Assembly: GCF_028198145.1 (NCBI RefSeq)
Contig: NZ_CP116338.1
Coordinates: 434,001-498,000 of the forward strand
Length of the DNA stretch: 64,000 bases
From: Microbacterium sp. nov. GSS16
GTDB taxonomy: Bacteria > Actinomycetota > Actinomycetes > Actinomycetales > Microbacteriaceae
Direction of reading: 5' to 3'
Every line of letters starts with the position of its first letter. The stretch's first letter is position 1. Below, in pieces: positions 16,573 through 26,633 of the stretch. The notes under the pieces are model-generated. The model was not told the origin of the DNA, made no database searches, and was given only the letters and a program-made list of their open reading frames with translations. The position numbers and the translations under genes were made by a program.

Positions 16573-18132
16573 TCAGCCGATCGGGCGGCCCGTCGCGCAG
16601 TCGAAGCGCAGCTCACGCTCGAGCCCGAGCTCGGGCACGGCGAATCGCGCCGTGACGACGCCCGCGGCGATATCGGCATCGTCGACGGTGAGTGCGGGGT
16701 AGGGCTGAGAGAACAGCAGCCGCCCTCCGGCGGGGATGTCCTGCGGCGGGGCGCTACCGCCCGGATGCTCGAGCACGACTCCCCACGCGCCCGCAGCCGC
16801 GGGCACGCGCACGCGCACGTGGAAGGCGAGGATGTCTCCTGCGCGCAGCCCCGGCTGCGGAGGCCCGTAGTTGCGCAGCTGCGCCTCGCGGGTGCCGAGG
16901 ATCATGCCCCCTGCCGCCCCGTAGGCCTGGCCGACTTCCTTCCACGCACTCGCGGCGACGCCTCCCGCGTCGACGGGGTAGACGTGGTGTTCGCCGACGT
17001 GCACCCACTCGTCGGGCAGTCCGGGCGTGATCGAACGCAGGATGACCTCGAGGGTGGGCACGGGCGGTGCGCCGACCCGGGCGGCCTCGGGGTCGATCGG
17101 GCCGGCATCCTGGATCTGCGGCAGGCTCACGGTGGTGAAGACGATCTCGGAGTATCCCTCCCGCTCGTACAGCACGCCGATGCGGCCGTCGGGCAGGGCG
17201 GCCGCGCACGAGTAACCCGAGCTGCCTTCGCAGATCACGTGCTGATGCGGCCAGGTCGCCCCACCGTCGAACGACAGGCTCACCGCCGTGTTGCGGCGCA
17301 TCTCGGGGTCGAGGTTCGAGGTGACGAGCAGTGTTCCGGGTGGCGTCTGCGCACCCGCGAGGGCGAGCAGCGACCCGTTGTCGCTGGGATCGGGAAGTCC
17401 GGCGACCTGCTCGACGGCGCTCCACGTCACGCCGCCGTCGGTCGAGCGCGAGGCCAGCCGGCGCGGCGTGCCGCGCGAGTGCAGCAGCAGAGACCCATCG
17501 GGCATGACGGCGATCGACGACTCGTTCGTGCCTCCGCCCACGGCGGCTCCCAGCGTCCAGGTGTCGCCGTGATCATCGCTGTACGCCGCGGCCGCGGTGA
17601 TCTCCCCGCCATCCAGCAGCACCATGGGCTGCACGAGACGCCCAGCGTACCGGCCCTCGTCGACGCGCACGCCCGTGCCGGATGCGGCGAAGATGCCCGT
17701 GATGCCCGGCCGCTTGAGCTGCGCGGTGAGGCGCCGGTGCGTCCAGGTGAGGCCGTCGTCGTCCGACACCGACACGTCGACGTGCTGCACCTCGTCGACG
17801 GGCTCGGTGCCCTCGACGGCTTCGAAGAAGCCGGCCCGCGTGCCGGCGGCGTGGAACATGAAGATGCGCTCGGTCTCGCTGTCGACCAGCAGCGACGGGT
17901 CGCCGAAGCCCTGCAGCCCGGTGCCGGTGCGCACGACTTGCTGCGACCCCCACGTCACGCCATTGTCAGCGCTGCGCCGCACCAGCAGGTCGATCGGGCT
18001 GGGCAGGTCGTCGAGGTTCGGACGGCCGTCGTAGGCGGCGAGCAGAGTTCCGCGGGCGGTCACGGCGAGCGCGGGAATGCGGTACTGCGCGTACCCGCCC
18101 TCGCCGCGGCGCGCGATCTGGAGGGTGGTCAC
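16573..18132 (-). CDS. Exo-alpha-sialidase (GH33-like)
   Basis: 519 residues, ending with a roughly 150-residue extra domain. It would release terminal sialic acids or act on a related nonulosonate. The N-terminus has the sialidase YRIPAL (Arg of the triad) at 17-22. Five Asp-boxes follow: SADNGVTW, SDDDGLTW, SDDHGDTW, STDGGVTW and SFDGGATW. A YEREGYSEI segment matches the catalytic Tyr/Glu region. No signal peptide is visible, so the enzyme appears cytoplasmic or non-classically exported. No sialic-acid catabolic genes are adjacent. It lies alone between the tRNA-Ser gene and the LCP gene. Confidence 0.82.
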   Translation of the reverse strand: MTTLQIARRGEGGYAQYRIPALAVTARGTLLAAYDGRPNLDDLPSPIDLLVRRSADNGVTWGSQQVVRTGTGLQGFGDPSLLVDSETERIFMFHAAGTRAGFFEAVEGTEPVDEVQHVDVSVSDDDGLTWTHRRLTAQLKRPGITGIFAASGTGVRVDEGRYAGRLVQPMVLLDGGEITAAAAYSDDHGDTWTLGAAVGGGTNESSIAVMPDGSLLLHSRGTPRRLASRSTDGGVTWSAVEQVAGLPDPSDNGSLLALAGAQTPPGTLLVTSNLDPEMRRNTAVSLSFDGGATWPHQHVICEGSSGYSCAAALPDGRIGVLYEREGYSEIVFTTVSLPQIQDAGPIDPEAARVGAPPVPTLEVILRSITPGLPDEWVHVGEHHVYPVDAGGVAASAWKEVGQAYGAAGGMILGTREAQLRNYGPPQPGLRAGDILAFHVRVRVPAAAGAWGVVLEHPGGSAPPQDIPAGGRLLFSQPYPALTVDDADIAAGVVTARFAVPELGLERELRFDCATGRPIG

Positions 18133-18188
18133 CAGACGATGCTACCGACTGATGCTGCCGGGCCGAGTCCCGAGGCACCTCCGCGCGA

Positions 18189-19490
18189 TCAGCGACGGAC
18201 GTTGCCGTTGGAGCAGGTCTGCACTGCGGCCGAGTTGCCCCTGATCGAGCTGGGCAGCTGTGCGACATCGTCGGGCACCGGAGCAGTCGACTCCGTCGCA
18301 CCTGGATCGGGAGCCTCGGTCGCGGGCGCCTCGGGGGTCGCCGGAGTCTGCGGCTCCTGCACGACCACACCGTCGTCCTTGGTGTTCTGGTGCGTGATCT
18401 GCAGCTGCTTGTTCGCGGCGATGGCATCCCACAGGGCCGTGGCCGCCTGCTTGTCCGGCACGACCTTGTTGGGGTCGCTGGGATCGGTGGCGGTCGGATA
18501 CTGCACGAAGACGATGTCCTCGAACGGCACGCTCTTGACGGCGAGGGCGATCTGCACGATCTTCATCGGGTCGGCGAGCGAGGTCGAGGCCTCGAGGTTG
18601 TTCAGTCCTGTGTCGGCGAGACGCAGCATCGTGGGCACGTTGCCGAGCACCTCTCCGCTGATCATCTTGCGGGCCAGGCTCGACATGTACTGCTGCTGAT
18701 TGCCGATGCGGCCCAGGTCCGACCCGTCGCCGACGCCGTGGCGCGTGCGCAGGAACTGCAGCGCCTGCATGCCCTGAATGGTGTGCGTACCCGCGGGCAT
18801 GTCGAGGCCGGTGTACTTGTCTTTGATGGGGTTCGCCAGGCAGACCTCGACGCCGCCGATGGCGTCGGTGATCTCGATCACGCCGCCGAAGGTGACCTTC
18901 GCGGCGAACTCGATGTCTTCTCCGGTGAGCTTCGAGATCGTCTGGGCGACGCAGTTCAGTCCGCCGCCTTCGCCGCCGTGCTCGTAGGCGACGTTGAGCG
19001 GCTGCTTGCTCATGGCCGACTTCGTGTTGCCGTCTGCATCGGTGCACTCGGGGATGGGCAGCATCAGGTCGCGCGGGAAGCTGACGGCGGTCACCCGACG
19101 CGGCTCGGCCGAGACGTGCACCAGCAGGTTCACGTCGTTGAGCGTCCCAGCGGCGTCCTTGCCCGTGCAGCGCTCTCCGAAGAGATAGGCGTACTTCTCC
19201 TCGCAGGTGTCGACGCCGGCGAGGAGGATGTCGAATCCGCCCGGATACGCCCCGATGTCGGGCGGGAGCTCCTTCGTGTCGTCCAGCTCGACCGCGTTGG
19301 CCGTCACGGTGTTCGTGAAGCTGCTGAGCACGTACCCCGCGACGCCCACGCCGCTCACGAGCACGACGGCGAGCACGACGCCGACGATCTTGAGCAGCTG
19401 CCCCACCGCACTCGGAGACCGCAGCTGACCATGGCGCGCCACGGGCTGGCGCCGTTTGACGGACGTGCTCACTCGGGGGCCTTTCGACAT
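18189..19490 (-). CDS. LytR-CpsA-Psr (LCP) family cell-wall glycopolymer ligase
   Basis: 433 residues from ATG 19490, with GTG 19472 (AAAGG upstream) as an alternative. A cytoplasmic basic tail and one transmembrane helix (QLLKIVGVVLAVVLVSGVGV) precede an extracellular LCP domain with the conserved TDT-like region (GTLNDVNLLVHV), SFPRDLMLPIP, the Arg-rich helix FLRTRHGVGDGSDLGRIGNQQ, and a Pro/Ala/Glu-rich C-terminal tail. LCP enzymes attach teichoic or arabinogalactan-type polymers to peptidoglycan. Translation begins only 6 nt after the tRNA-Ser(UGA) gene, so the two probably share a transcript. Confidence 0.88.
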   Translation of the reverse strand: MSKGPRVSTSVKRRQPVARHGQLRSPSAVGQLLKIVGVVLAVVLVSGVGVAGYVLSSFTNTVTANAVELDDTKELPPDIGAYPGGFDILLAGVDTCEEKYAYLFGERCTGKDAAGTLNDVNLLVHVSAEPRRVTAVSFPRDLMLPIPECTDADGNTKSAMSKQPLNVAYEHGGEGGGLNCVAQTISKLTGEDIEFAAKVTFGGVIEITDAIGGVEVCLANPIKDKYTGLDMPAGTHTIQGMQALQFLRTRHGVGDGSDLGRIGNQQQYMSSLARKMISGEVLGNVPTMLRLADTGLNNLEASTSLADPMKIVQIALAVKSVPFEDIVFVQYPTATDPSDPNKVVPDKQAATALWDAIAANKQLQITHQNTKDDGVVVQEPQTPATPEAPATEAPDPGATESTAPVPDDVAQLPSSIRGNSAAVQTCSNGNVRR

Positions 19491-19495
19491 GAAGC

Positions 19496-19579
19496 GGAGG
19501 GTGTGGGATTCGAACCCACGGGACATTGCTGCCCACTGGTTTTCAAGACCAGGTCCATCGGCCGCTCGGACAACCCTCC
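19496..19579 (-). tRNA. tRNA-Ser (anticodon UGA)
   Basis: 84 nt. The acceptor stem GGAGGGT pairs with ACCCTCC. The anticodon stem CTGGT/ACCAG encloses CTTGAAA. It has a long variable arm and the T-loop GGTTCGAATCC. It decodes UCA and UCG-type codons. Confidence 0.95.
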
Positions 19580-19703
19580 CGACGCCGGTTCGCACCGGAC
19601 GGTCAGTCGTCGAGTCTATCGGTTTCGCGGAAGCCGATCAGGACGACTCATTCTTTCGCGGCCGCCTGGGGATCTTCTGGGCGGGGCACTCGCGCGGGCG
19701 GGC

Positions 19704-20498
19704 TCAGAGGAGGGTGCGCAGGGCGGATGCCAGACCGCCGTCCTCCACGGCGTGAGTGAGCTCGCCGGCGGCATCCTGCACCTCCCCGACCGCCTGCCCC
19801 ATGGCCACCGCGCGCCCGCCGCCGGCGAGTGCCCAGGCGAACATGCCCAGATCGTTGCGACCGTCACCGGCCACGAGAACCCTCTCGCGCGGCACGCCGA
19901 GCTTCGCGCGCACGCGCTCGAGCGCGCTCCCCTTGTCGACGCCCTTCGGCGCGATGTCGAGCCACGCCGTCCAGCCGACGGCGTATGACACCTCGTTCAG
20001 CCCGACCTCGGCGACGATCCGCTGGAAGTCGGCCTCGTCGTGCTCGGGCGAGACCACCACGATGCGCGACACCGGCTGCTGCATGAGCTCGTCGAACTCG
20101 ACCCGACGGCCGGCGTCGAGCGTCCAATCGTCGAGCACTTCGGTGTAGAGCCGCTCGCCGGAGGCGAGCTCGACCATGTACCGGGCTTCGGGCAGGGTCT
20201 CGCGCAGCAGCGTGAGCACGGGGGCGGGGTCGAAGACCTCGACGCGCCAGCGCTCCCACCCGTCGACGGTCCGGCGCATCACGACCGCGCCGTTCGAGCA
20301 CACGACGTATTCGGCCGTCATCCCGAGCTCGTCGACGAAGCGCTTCGTGCCGCCCCAGCTGCGCCCGGTCGCGATCATGACCTCGTAGCCGGCATCGCGC
20401 ACCTCGGCGACCGCAGCGGCGACGCCGGGGCTGAGCGTCTCGTCCTGCAGCAGGATGGTGCCGTCGACGTCGAGCCCGACCAGGCCGCGCGACCTCAC
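19704..20498 (-). CDS. Cof-type HAD-superfamily phosphatase
   Basis: 264 residues, GTG 20498 overlapping the serS stop by 4 bp. Motif I is DVDGT (nucleophile Asp near the N-terminus), motif II is ATGRSWGG, and the C-terminus carries KGVDKGSAL and [12 protein letters not shown] (motifs III/IV). A C2-type cap lies between. Such enzymes dephosphorylate sugar phosphates or nucleotides with loose specificity. Its coupling to serS is common in actinobacteria and gives no functional clue. Confidence 0.88.
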   Translation of the reverse strand: MRSRGLVGLDVDGTILLQDETLSPGVAAAVAEVRDAGYEVMIATGRSWGGTKRFVDELGMTAEYVVCSNGAVVMRRTVDGWERWRVEVFDPAPVLTLLRETLPEARYMVELASGERLYTEVLDDWTLDAGRRVEFDELMQQPVSRIVVVSPEHDEADFQRIVAEVGLNEVSYAVGWTAWLDIAPKGVDKGSALERVRAKLGVPRERVLVAGDGRNDLGMFAWALAGGGRAVAMGQAVGEVQDAAGELTHAVEDGGLASALRTLL

Positions 20499-21811
20499 TC
20501 GGCGCCCTGCGTGACGCCGGGCTGCTCCGACCAGCCGGTCGGCCGCAGCACGTCGATGCCGCCGAGATACGGGCGCAGCACCTCCGGGACGGTCACCGAG
20601 CCGTCGGCCTGCTGGTGGGTCTCGAGGATCGCGACGATCCAGCGAGTGGTGGCGAGCGTGCCGTTCAGCGTCGCGACGGTGCGCGTCTTCGCCGGCGCCG
20701 CGTCGTCCGACTCGGGGCGGTACCGGATGTCCAGGCGCCGCGCCTGGTAGGTCGTGCAGTTCGAGGTCGAGGTGAGCTCGCGGAACGCACCCTGCGTGGG
20801 CACCCACGCCTCGATGTCGAACTTGCGGGCCGCGCTCGACCCGAGGTCGCCTGCGGCCACGTCGATCACCCGGTAGGCGAGGCCGAGAGCGGTGAGCATC
20901 TCCTCCTGCAGCGCGACGAGGCGTTCGTGCTCGGCCTCGGCGTCTTCGGGAGTCGTGTAGACGAACATCTCGAGCTTGTTGAACTGGTGCACCCGGATGA
21001 TGCCGCGGGTGTCCTTGCCGTATGAGCCGGCCTCGCTGCGGTAGCACGTCGACCAGCCGGCGTACCGGTGCGGGCCCTGGGCGAGGTCGAGGATCTCGTC
21101 TTTGTGGTAGCCGGCGAGGGGCACCTCGCTGGTGCCGACGAGGAAGAGGTCCTCCTTGTCGAGGTGGTAGACCTCGTCGGCGTGCTCGCCGAGGAATCCG
21201 GTGCCCTGCATGATCTCGGGGCGCACGAGCGTCGGCACGATCATCGGCGTGAAGCCGTTCGCGAGCGCCTTGTCCAGCGCGAGGTTCATCAGGGCGATCT
21301 CGAGTCGCGCACCGATGCCCTTCAGGAAGTAGAAGCGCGAGCCCGAGACCTTGACGCCGCGCTCCATATCGATGGCGCCGAGCATCTCGCCGAGCTCGAG
21401 GTGGTCGCGCGGCTCGAAGTCGTAGGTGGGTACATCGCCCACGCGGCGCAGCTCGACGAAGTCCTCCTCGCCTCCGGCGGGGACTCCGTCGATGATGACG
21501 TTCTCGATGCGCTCTAGGGCTGACGCCGCAGCATCCGCCGCCTCGTTCGCGGCCTGCTGCGCGGCCTTGACGCGATCGGCCAGCTCTCTGACCTGCGCGA
21601 CCAGTGCCGCCTTCTCGTCCTTCGGCGCCTTCGCGACCGTCTTGCCGAAGGCGTTCTGCTCGGCGCGCAGCGACTCGAAGGCGCTCAGCGCGTCACGACG
21701 CGATCGATCCGCCTCGATCGCCGCATCGACGGTTTCGGGCGCGTTGCCGCGCGCGATCTGTGAGCGTCGGACGAGCTCGGGCTCGTCGCGGAGGAGGGCG
21801 AGATCGATCAT
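20495..21811 (-). CDS. serS: Seryl-tRNA synthetase
   Basis: 438 residues, class II. An N-terminal long antiparallel coiled-coil arm (about 30-105) binds the tRNA long variable arm. The catalytic core has motif 2 [16 protein letters not shown] and motif 3 [15 protein letters not shown]. It charges the two serine tRNAs encoded in this window. Full length; ATG 21811. Confidence 0.97.
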   Translation of the reverse strand: MIDLALLRDEPELVRRSQIARGNAPETVDAAIEADRSRRDALSAFESLRAEQNAFGKTVAKAPKDEKAALVAQVRELADRVKAAQQAANEAADAAASALERIENVIIDGVPAGGEEDFVELRRVGDVPTYDFEPRDHLELGEMLGAIDMERGVKVSGSRFYFLKGIGARLEIALMNLALDKALANGFTPMIVPTLVRPEIMQGTGFLGEHADEVYHLDKEDLFLVGTSEVPLAGYHKDEILDLAQGPHRYAGWSTCYRSEAGSYGKDTRGIIRVHQFNKLEMFVYTTPEDAEAEHERLVALQEEMLTALGLAYRVIDVAAGDLGSSAARKFDIEAWVPTQGAFRELTSTSNCTTYQARRLDIRYRPESDDAAPAKTRTVATLNGTLATTRWIVAILETHQQADGSVTVPEVLRPYLGGIDVLRPTGWSEQPGVTQGAE

Positions 21812-21887
21812 GGGGCAAGTCTATCGACGGCCCCGGGCGCGCTCGGGCGGCGATCACCCACCTGCACGCAGGTCGTAGAGTGGCGGC

Positions 21888-22886
21888 ATGTCGGAATCGA
21901 GGAGCGAGCGCGCGCACGCGGCTCTCATCCTCAACCCGGTGAAGGTCGACGCCGAGCGGCTGCGCTCCGGTCTGCTCTCGCTCTCCCGGGCGCACGGGTG
22001 GGCTCCCCCGCGCTTCTACGAGACGAGCATCGAAGATCCCGGCCAGGGGATCACGCGCGCCGCAATCGATGAGGGTGCCGCCGCCGTCCTCGCTGCGGGA
22101 GGCGACGGCACGATCCGTGCGGTGGCCGAGAGCATGGCGGGAACGGGCATCCCGTTCGCCGTCCTTCCCGGCGGCACGGGCAACCTCTTCGCCCGCAACC
22201 TGGGCCTGCCGCTGCTCGACGTCGAGAAGGTGATGCAGGCCGTCTTCACGGGCTTCACCTACCCGGTCGACATGGGATGGGCACGCCTGAACCGGCCCGA
22301 CGGCACGATCAGCGAGCACGGCTTCGTCGTGCTCGCCGGCATGGGCCTCGACGCCGACATGATCGCCAACACGCGCCCCGACCTCAAGCGCTCGGTGGGC
22401 TGGGTCGCCTATCTCGACGGCGCCGCCCGCTCTCTCCCTGGCGCGAAGCCGTTCCGCGTCGTCTATCAGGTCGACGACGGCCGACTGCACTCGACCAAGG
22501 TGCACAGCATGCTGTTCGCCAACTGCGGTGCTCTACCTGCGGGTATCGCGCTGCTTCCGGATGCCTCACTCGACGACGGCGCGATGGACATCGCCCTCAT
22601 CCAGGCCGCGGGACCGCTGGGTTGGCTGGGCATCTGGCGCAAGGTGTGGTGGGACAACTCGGTGCTCAGGCGCACCCGCGCCGGGCGACGCGTGCTCGAA
22701 CGGCGCGGCAGAGACGCATCGATCCGGTACCTGCGCGGCGCCGAGGCCGATGCGGCCATGATCGGTCCGACCTCGATCGAGCTCGACGGCGACGAGCTCG
22801 GCGTCGCCGTGCGGATGGTGTGCCGGGTGCAGCGCGGCGGTCTGACGATCGTGCTGCCCGAGGGCCACGACACCTCCGGGTTCTGA
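21888..22886 (+). CDS. Diacylglycerol kinase-family lipid kinase
   Basis: 332 residues. The DAGK catalytic domain starts with ALILNPVKVDAERL and contains the nucleotide-binding GGDGTIRAVAESMAG and the LPGGTGNLFARNL motif. A C-terminal beta-sandwich carries MLFANCG and the acidic LDDGAMDIALI. It probably phosphorylates diacylglycerol or a related lipid at the membrane, feeding phosphatidic acid back to lipid synthesis. It is divergent from serS, whose start is 76 bp away. Confidence 0.88.
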   Translation: MSESRSERAHAALILNPVKVDAERLRSGLLSLSRAHGWAPPRFYETSIEDPGQGITRAAIDEGAAAVLAAGGDGTIRAVAESMAGTGIPFAVLPGGTGNLFARNLGLPLLDVEKVMQAVFTGFTYPVDMGWARLNRPDGTISEHGFVVLAGMGLDADMIANTRPDLKRSVGWVAYLDGAARSLPGAKPFRVVYQVDDGRLHSTKVHSMLFANCGALPAGIALLPDASLDDGAMDIALIQAAGPLGWLGIWRKVWWDNSVLRRTRAGRRVLERRGRDASIRYLRGAEADAAMIGPTSIELDGDELGVAVRMVCRVQRGGLTIVLPEGHDTSGF

Positions 22887-22896
22887 GCCCGGGCCG

Positions 22897-23610
22897 TCAG
22901 CCTTCCACGGTGACCTTGCCGTCGAGACCGCCGCCGACCAGAGTCAGCTCGAAGGGTCCGTCGGCGCGGCCTTCGGGAACCGCGAGGGGCGTCAGGCGCG
23001 GAGCCATGTCCATCGTGCAGGGGCGATCGATGTCCTGGAACGTGACGGTCGCGCCGGCATCCGTCGCCTGAACATCGTCCACGATCGGCGGGCACGAGCC
23101 CGACCCCCAGGTCAGCAGCACGATGCCGTCGTCATCGAACCAGCTCGCCGACGGCTGATAGTCGGTCTGCCCCTGCGGCGCCGCGGCGAGCGCCCCGAGG
23201 CCGGCCGTGTCAGTGCGCCGTCCGTGCACGATCTCGACCTCGACGTCTGCGGTGACATCCACACCCTCGGGAACCGGCACCGTCAGCGCTCGCGGGGCCA
23301 GGTCGTCGGTGCACGCCTTTTCGCCGCTCGCGGCGAGGGTCACGCGGATGCCCTGGTCGATCTTCGCGACGTCGCCCAGCGTCGGGGCGCAGGACGACGA
23401 TCCCCAGGTCAGCACGGCGATGGCGCGACCCCCGTCGAGCCACGCCACCTCGACCTCGCTCACTCCGTCGGCGATCGGCGGGGTCGAGACCTCGTTCGGC
23501 GTGCGGGAGCTCGTCGGCACGTCCGAACCGGGGGTGCCGGCGCACGCCGCCGCGAGCAGGGCGACGGCGGCGAGCGCCGCGACGGCGGAGGATGCGCGGA
23601 GGGGTCTCAT
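22897..23610 (-). CDS. Secreted lipoprotein with internally duplicated domain
   Basis: 237 residues. The signal peptide ends in a lipobox (LLAAAC, Cys about 23), so it is a lipid-anchored surface protein. Two homologous halves are visible. Each has a 'LTWGSxSCxP' strand, then a Cys about 40 residues later in CT-D/M-D-LAPR or CTMDMAPR, then 'PVPEG/AVPEG'. Each half probably forms one disulfide. No known family or function recognised. It converges with the lipid kinase gene, with only 10 bp between the coding ends. Confidence 0.75.
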   Translation of the reverse strand: MRPLRASSAVAALAAVALLAAACAGTPGSDVPTSSRTPNEVSTPPIADGVSEVEVAWLDGGRAIAVLTWGSSSCAPTLGDVAKIDQGIRVTLAASGEKACTDDLAPRALTVPVPEGVDVTADVEVEIVHGRRTDTAGLGALAAAPQGQTDYQPSASWFDDDGIVLLTWGSGSCPPIVDDVQATDAGATVTFQDIDRPCTMDMAPRLTPLAVPEGRADGPFELTLVGGGLDGKVTVEG

Positions 23611-23665
23611 GCCTTGATGGTGTCACGCCCGCGACGATCGTCCCAAAGCGGGCGTGCCCTGGGGC

Positions 23666-25129
23666 TCACTGCAGCGCGGAGGTGAGCCGTGCGAGGTTGT
23701 CGAGCACGGTCGAGCGCAGCGGCTGCTGCATCCACTCTTCCAGTGTCAGCTCGCGGCTGAGCGAGCGATAGTCGTCTTCGACCACCCGCATCTCGTCGAC
23801 GAACTCCTCACCGCGCACGAGCATCGAGACCTCCATGTTCAGACCGAACGAGCGCATGTCCATGTTGCTCGAGCCGATCACGGCGACCTGATCGTCGATG
23901 GTGAGGCTCTTGGTGTGCAGGATGTACGGCTTCGGGTACATCCAGATCCGGATGCCGGCGCGCAGCAGCGCCTCGTAGTAGCTGCGCTGCGCGTGGTAGA
24001 CCATCGCCTGGTCGCCCTGCTCGGAGACGAACAGCTCGACCTGCACTCCGCGATCGACGGCCGAGGTGACCGCCGCGAGCAGTGCCTCATCGGGAACGAA
24101 GTACGGGCTGACGATCATGATCCGCTCCCGGGCGGCGTAGAGCAGCCCGAGGAACAGGCGGAGGTTGTTCTCGACCTCGAATCCAGGGCCGGACGGCACG
24201 ATCTGACAGTCCAGATCGCCGTGCCCGGTCTCGATGCGGGTGATGTCGATGCCCTCCGGCACGCTGTCGGTCTCGGCGTAGTAGTCGCTGAGGAACACGG
24301 CGTTGAGGCTGGCGACGACCGGCCCGTCGACGCGCACCATGAGGTCGACCCAGTGCAGCCCCAGGCGGATGTTCTTGGGCAGGTTGTACGAGGAGTCGGT
24401 GATGTTCTGCGACCCCAGGAAGCCGACCGTGCCGTCGATCACGAGCAGCTTGCGGTGGTTGCGCAGGTCGGGTCGCTGGATGCGTCCGCGCAGGGGCTGC
24501 ACAGGCAGCATGAGATGCCAGTCGGCGCCCATCCTCTCCAGACGCCGCACGGTCTCGCGGTATTTCGGCTTCCAGCGGTTGGCCCAGTAGTCCAGCAGCA
24601 CCCGCACCGGGATCCCGCGGGCCGCCGTCTCTTCCATCGCCCGGAAGAAGTTGTCGGTCGAGGAGTCGGCCTGAAGGATGTAGAACTCCACGTGGACGTA
24701 GTCCTGCGCACCTCGGATGGCCTCGGCCATGGCATCGAGCGAGGCCTGGTAGTCGCTGATGAGGTGCGCGCCGTTGTCGCCCGACAGCGGCAGTGCCCCC
24801 ATCGCCTGGCTCATCGTGACCAGCGGCGGGAACCACTCCGGAGGGTCTGGGCGCAGCGAGCCGAGCCGGAGGTTGCTGGCGGTCTCGGCGATGTAGTGGT
24901 TGATCCGCTCCTGCTTGCGTCGGCGCAGACGGGGCAGTCTCGGGTTCCCGATCAGGAGGAAGAGGAGGATGCCGAGCACGGGGATGAAGAAGATCGCCAG
25001 CAGCCACGCCATCGCCGCGGTGGGGCGGCGATTGCGGGGGACGACGATGATCGCGAAGACACGCACGCTGAGGTCGATGACGACATAGCCGAGCACCGCC
25101 CACCAGGGCCAGGTGTTCACGTCGAGCAC
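23666..25129 (-). CDS. cls: Cardiolipin synthase
   Basis: 487 residues. Two N-terminal membrane helices (PLDc_N: WAVLGYVVIDLSVRVFAIIVV, then AMAWLLAIFFIPVLGILLFLLIG) precede two phospholipase D domains with HxKxxxxD motifs NHRKLLVIDG and HTKSLTIDDQ, each followed by G-S-N/Q-N. It makes cardiolipin from phosphatidylglycerol at the membrane. Full length for the family. Confidence 0.95.
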   Translation of the reverse strand: MLDVNTWPWWAVLGYVVIDLSVRVFAIIVVPRNRRPTAAMAWLLAIFFIPVLGILLFLLIGNPRLPRLRRRKQERINHYIAETASNLRLGSLRPDPPEWFPPLVTMSQAMGALPLSGDNGAHLISDYQASLDAMAEAIRGAQDYVHVEFYILQADSSTDNFFRAMEETAARGIPVRVLLDYWANRWKPKYRETVRRLERMGADWHLMLPVQPLRGRIQRPDLRNHRKLLVIDGTVGFLGSQNITDSSYNLPKNIRLGLHWVDLMVRVDGPVVASLNAVFLSDYYAETDSVPEGIDITRIETGHGDLDCQIVPSGPGFEVENNLRLFLGLLYAARERIMIVSPYFVPDEALLAAVTSAVDRGVQVELFVSEQGDQAMVYHAQRSYYEALLRAGIRIWMYPKPYILHTKSLTIDDQVAVIGSSNMDMRSFGLNMEVSMLVRGEEFVDEMRVVEDDYRSLSRELTLEEWMQQPLRSTVLDNLARLTSALQ

Positions 25130-25173
25130 AGAGCCTCCCCTGCCGATGGTCTCGGCTCAGCGTATCCGGTGCG

Positions 25174-25347
25174 TCAGACGCGCGGCGGCAGGCCGCGAGC
25201 AGCGCGCTCTTCGGCCTCGATCTGCGCGTGCACCTTGCGCTCGGTGCGATCGAAGCGGAGGATGCCGCGCAGCACGATCACGAAGACCACGCTCACCGCG
25301 ATGGTCGGCAGAAGTGACCACGCCGCAGCAACCCAGAAGCTCTCCAC
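25174..25347 (-). CDS. Small single-pass membrane protein
   Basis: 57 residues from GTG 25347. One transmembrane helix (AAAWSLLPTIAVSVVFVIVL) is followed by a charged amphipathic tail (FDRTERKVHAQIEAEERAARG). No family name is recognised. The hydrophobic and charged halves are well formed, the start is uncertain and the Shine-Dalgarno is weak. It lies 44 bp before the cls start on the same strand. Confidence 0.6.
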   Translation of the reverse strand: MESFWVAAAWSLLPTIAVSVVFVIVLRGILRFDRTERKVHAQIEAEERAARGLPPRV

Positions 25348-25509
25348 CCATCCATGGTACCGCGCGCATCTGTGAGGCAGCCGTCGAGGCGGCAGGTGCG
25401 AGCACTGATCCTGCACAGCACGGGATCTGCGGACTTCCGTGCACCGTCGCCGTGGAGAGCGCGCCGGACGCCGCTCGCGCGGTCGGCGGCGTCCCGCACA
25501 CTCCCCTTC

Positions 25510-26622
25510 ATGACCACGATCATCCACGCCACAGACCCCGCCGAATTCCTCGGCCTCGTGCCGGCACTCGCCGGCTTCACACCGCGGCAGAGCATCGTCC
25601 TGCTGCCGTTCCACGGCACCCGCACGCAGGGCGCGATGCGCATCGATCTGCCGGCGGCCGACGTCGATCCCGACGAGTTCGCCGACGTCGCGCTGCGCGC
25701 GCTGCTGCAGGTGCCTGACACCGACGCGGTCGCCGTCGTCGCCTACACCGACCACCAGGCGGCGCAGGTGCCCGACGGCGTGCTGCTTCCTCATCTCTCG
25801 CTCGCCGAGGCGATCGTGGACGTGTGCAGCCACGCCGGGCTGAGAGTGGTCGAGGCGCTGTGCGTCACGCCTGACGGCTGGGGCGACTACCTCGACGACG
25901 TCCCCCTCGTGCATCCGCTCGGCGACATCCCCGCGGCTCCTGCCGTGCCGGGCATCGGCGACGTCAGCGGAGATCAGCTGGCGGGCGCCCAGCTGCCGCG
26001 CAGCGATCTCGCCGAGCGCGAGATCGTCGGCCGTGCGCTGCGCGACCTCGGTGACGCGATCGAGCACAGCATGCACGGCACAGGAGCCCGCTCCGAGAAC
26101 CCCATCGCGATCATGGCCGCCGAGGTGATGCTCGACGATCTGCCCCATTTCATCGAGCATCTGCTCGACTCGCCGCTCGATGACGACCCGTTCGCCTGCG
26201 CCGCCCTGCTGTGGTGTCTGAGCCGCCCGCCGCTGCGTGATGCGATCCTCGTGCAGTGGGCAACCGATCTCGACTTCGGGTACCGCGCGTTCGATGCGCA
26301 GCTCGCCTTCTCGAGTGATCGCACCTCGGTGCCGGATGCCATCGGCGAGGTGTTCATGGGCCGCGGCCCCCGCCCAGATCTCGACAGGCTCGGCTGTGCG
26401 CTGCAGGTGGTGCGCGCGGCCGCCGCCCGCGCACCGCGCCACGCGAAGGTCGGGGCGCTCACCGCCGCTGCATGGCTGGCATGGGCGATGGGTCGCTCAT
26501 CTCACGCGGGAGCGTACGTCGACGAGGCGCTGCGTCTCGAGCCCGGCCACAGCATGGCCTCGCTCATCTCCAGCATCCTCGCGGCGGCGATGCTGCCGGA
26601 GTGGGCGCTGCGGCGGCCGTGA
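25510..26622 (+). CDS. DUF4192-domain protein
   Basis: 370 residues from ATG 25510. The opening (EFLGLVPALAGFTPRQSIVLLPFHG, then GAMRIDLP) is the conserved start of DUF4192, an actinobacterial family of unknown function. The C-terminal part is helical and TPR-like (AAAWLAWAMGRSSHAGAYVDEALRLEPGH). No membrane segments. Sits alone on the + strand. Confidence 0.85.
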   Translation: MTTIIHATDPAEFLGLVPALAGFTPRQSIVLLPFHGTRTQGAMRIDLPAADVDPDEFADVALRALLQVPDTDAVAVVAYTDHQAAQVPDGVLLPHLSLAEAIVDVCSHAGLRVVEALCVTPDGWGDYLDDVPLVHPLGDIPAAPAVPGIGDVSGDQLAGAQLPRSDLAEREIVGRALRDLGDAIEHSMHGTGARSENPIAIMAAEVMLDDLPHFIEHLLDSPLDDDPFACAALLWCLSRPPLRDAILVQWATDLDFGYRAFDAQLAFSSDRTSVPDAIGEVFMGRGPRPDLDRLGCALQVVRAAAARAPRHAKVGALTAAAWLAWAMGRSSHAGAYVDEALRLEPGHSMASLISSILAAAMLPEWALRRP

Positions 26623-26633
26623 CCGCCGGCGGG

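Noticed and set aside
16573..18132. Sialidase as part of the island
   Set aside because: It lies outside the right attachment repeat and has the codon use of the core; only its position next to tRNA-Ser suggested transfer.
16486..18699. Long + strand open frame (737 codons) over the sialidase and LCP genes
   Set aside because: It is antisense to two well-supported genes and its translation is Arg/Gly/Val-rich without domains, a common effect of high-GC codon bias.
23654..25375. Long + strand frame (573 codons) over the cardiolipin synthase gene
   Set aside because: Antisense of a full-length cls with both HKD motifs.
25174..26442. 422-codon minus-strand frame ending with the small membrane protein
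   Set aside because: Only the last 57 codons look real; the upstream part is antisense of the DUF4192 gene and lacks domains.
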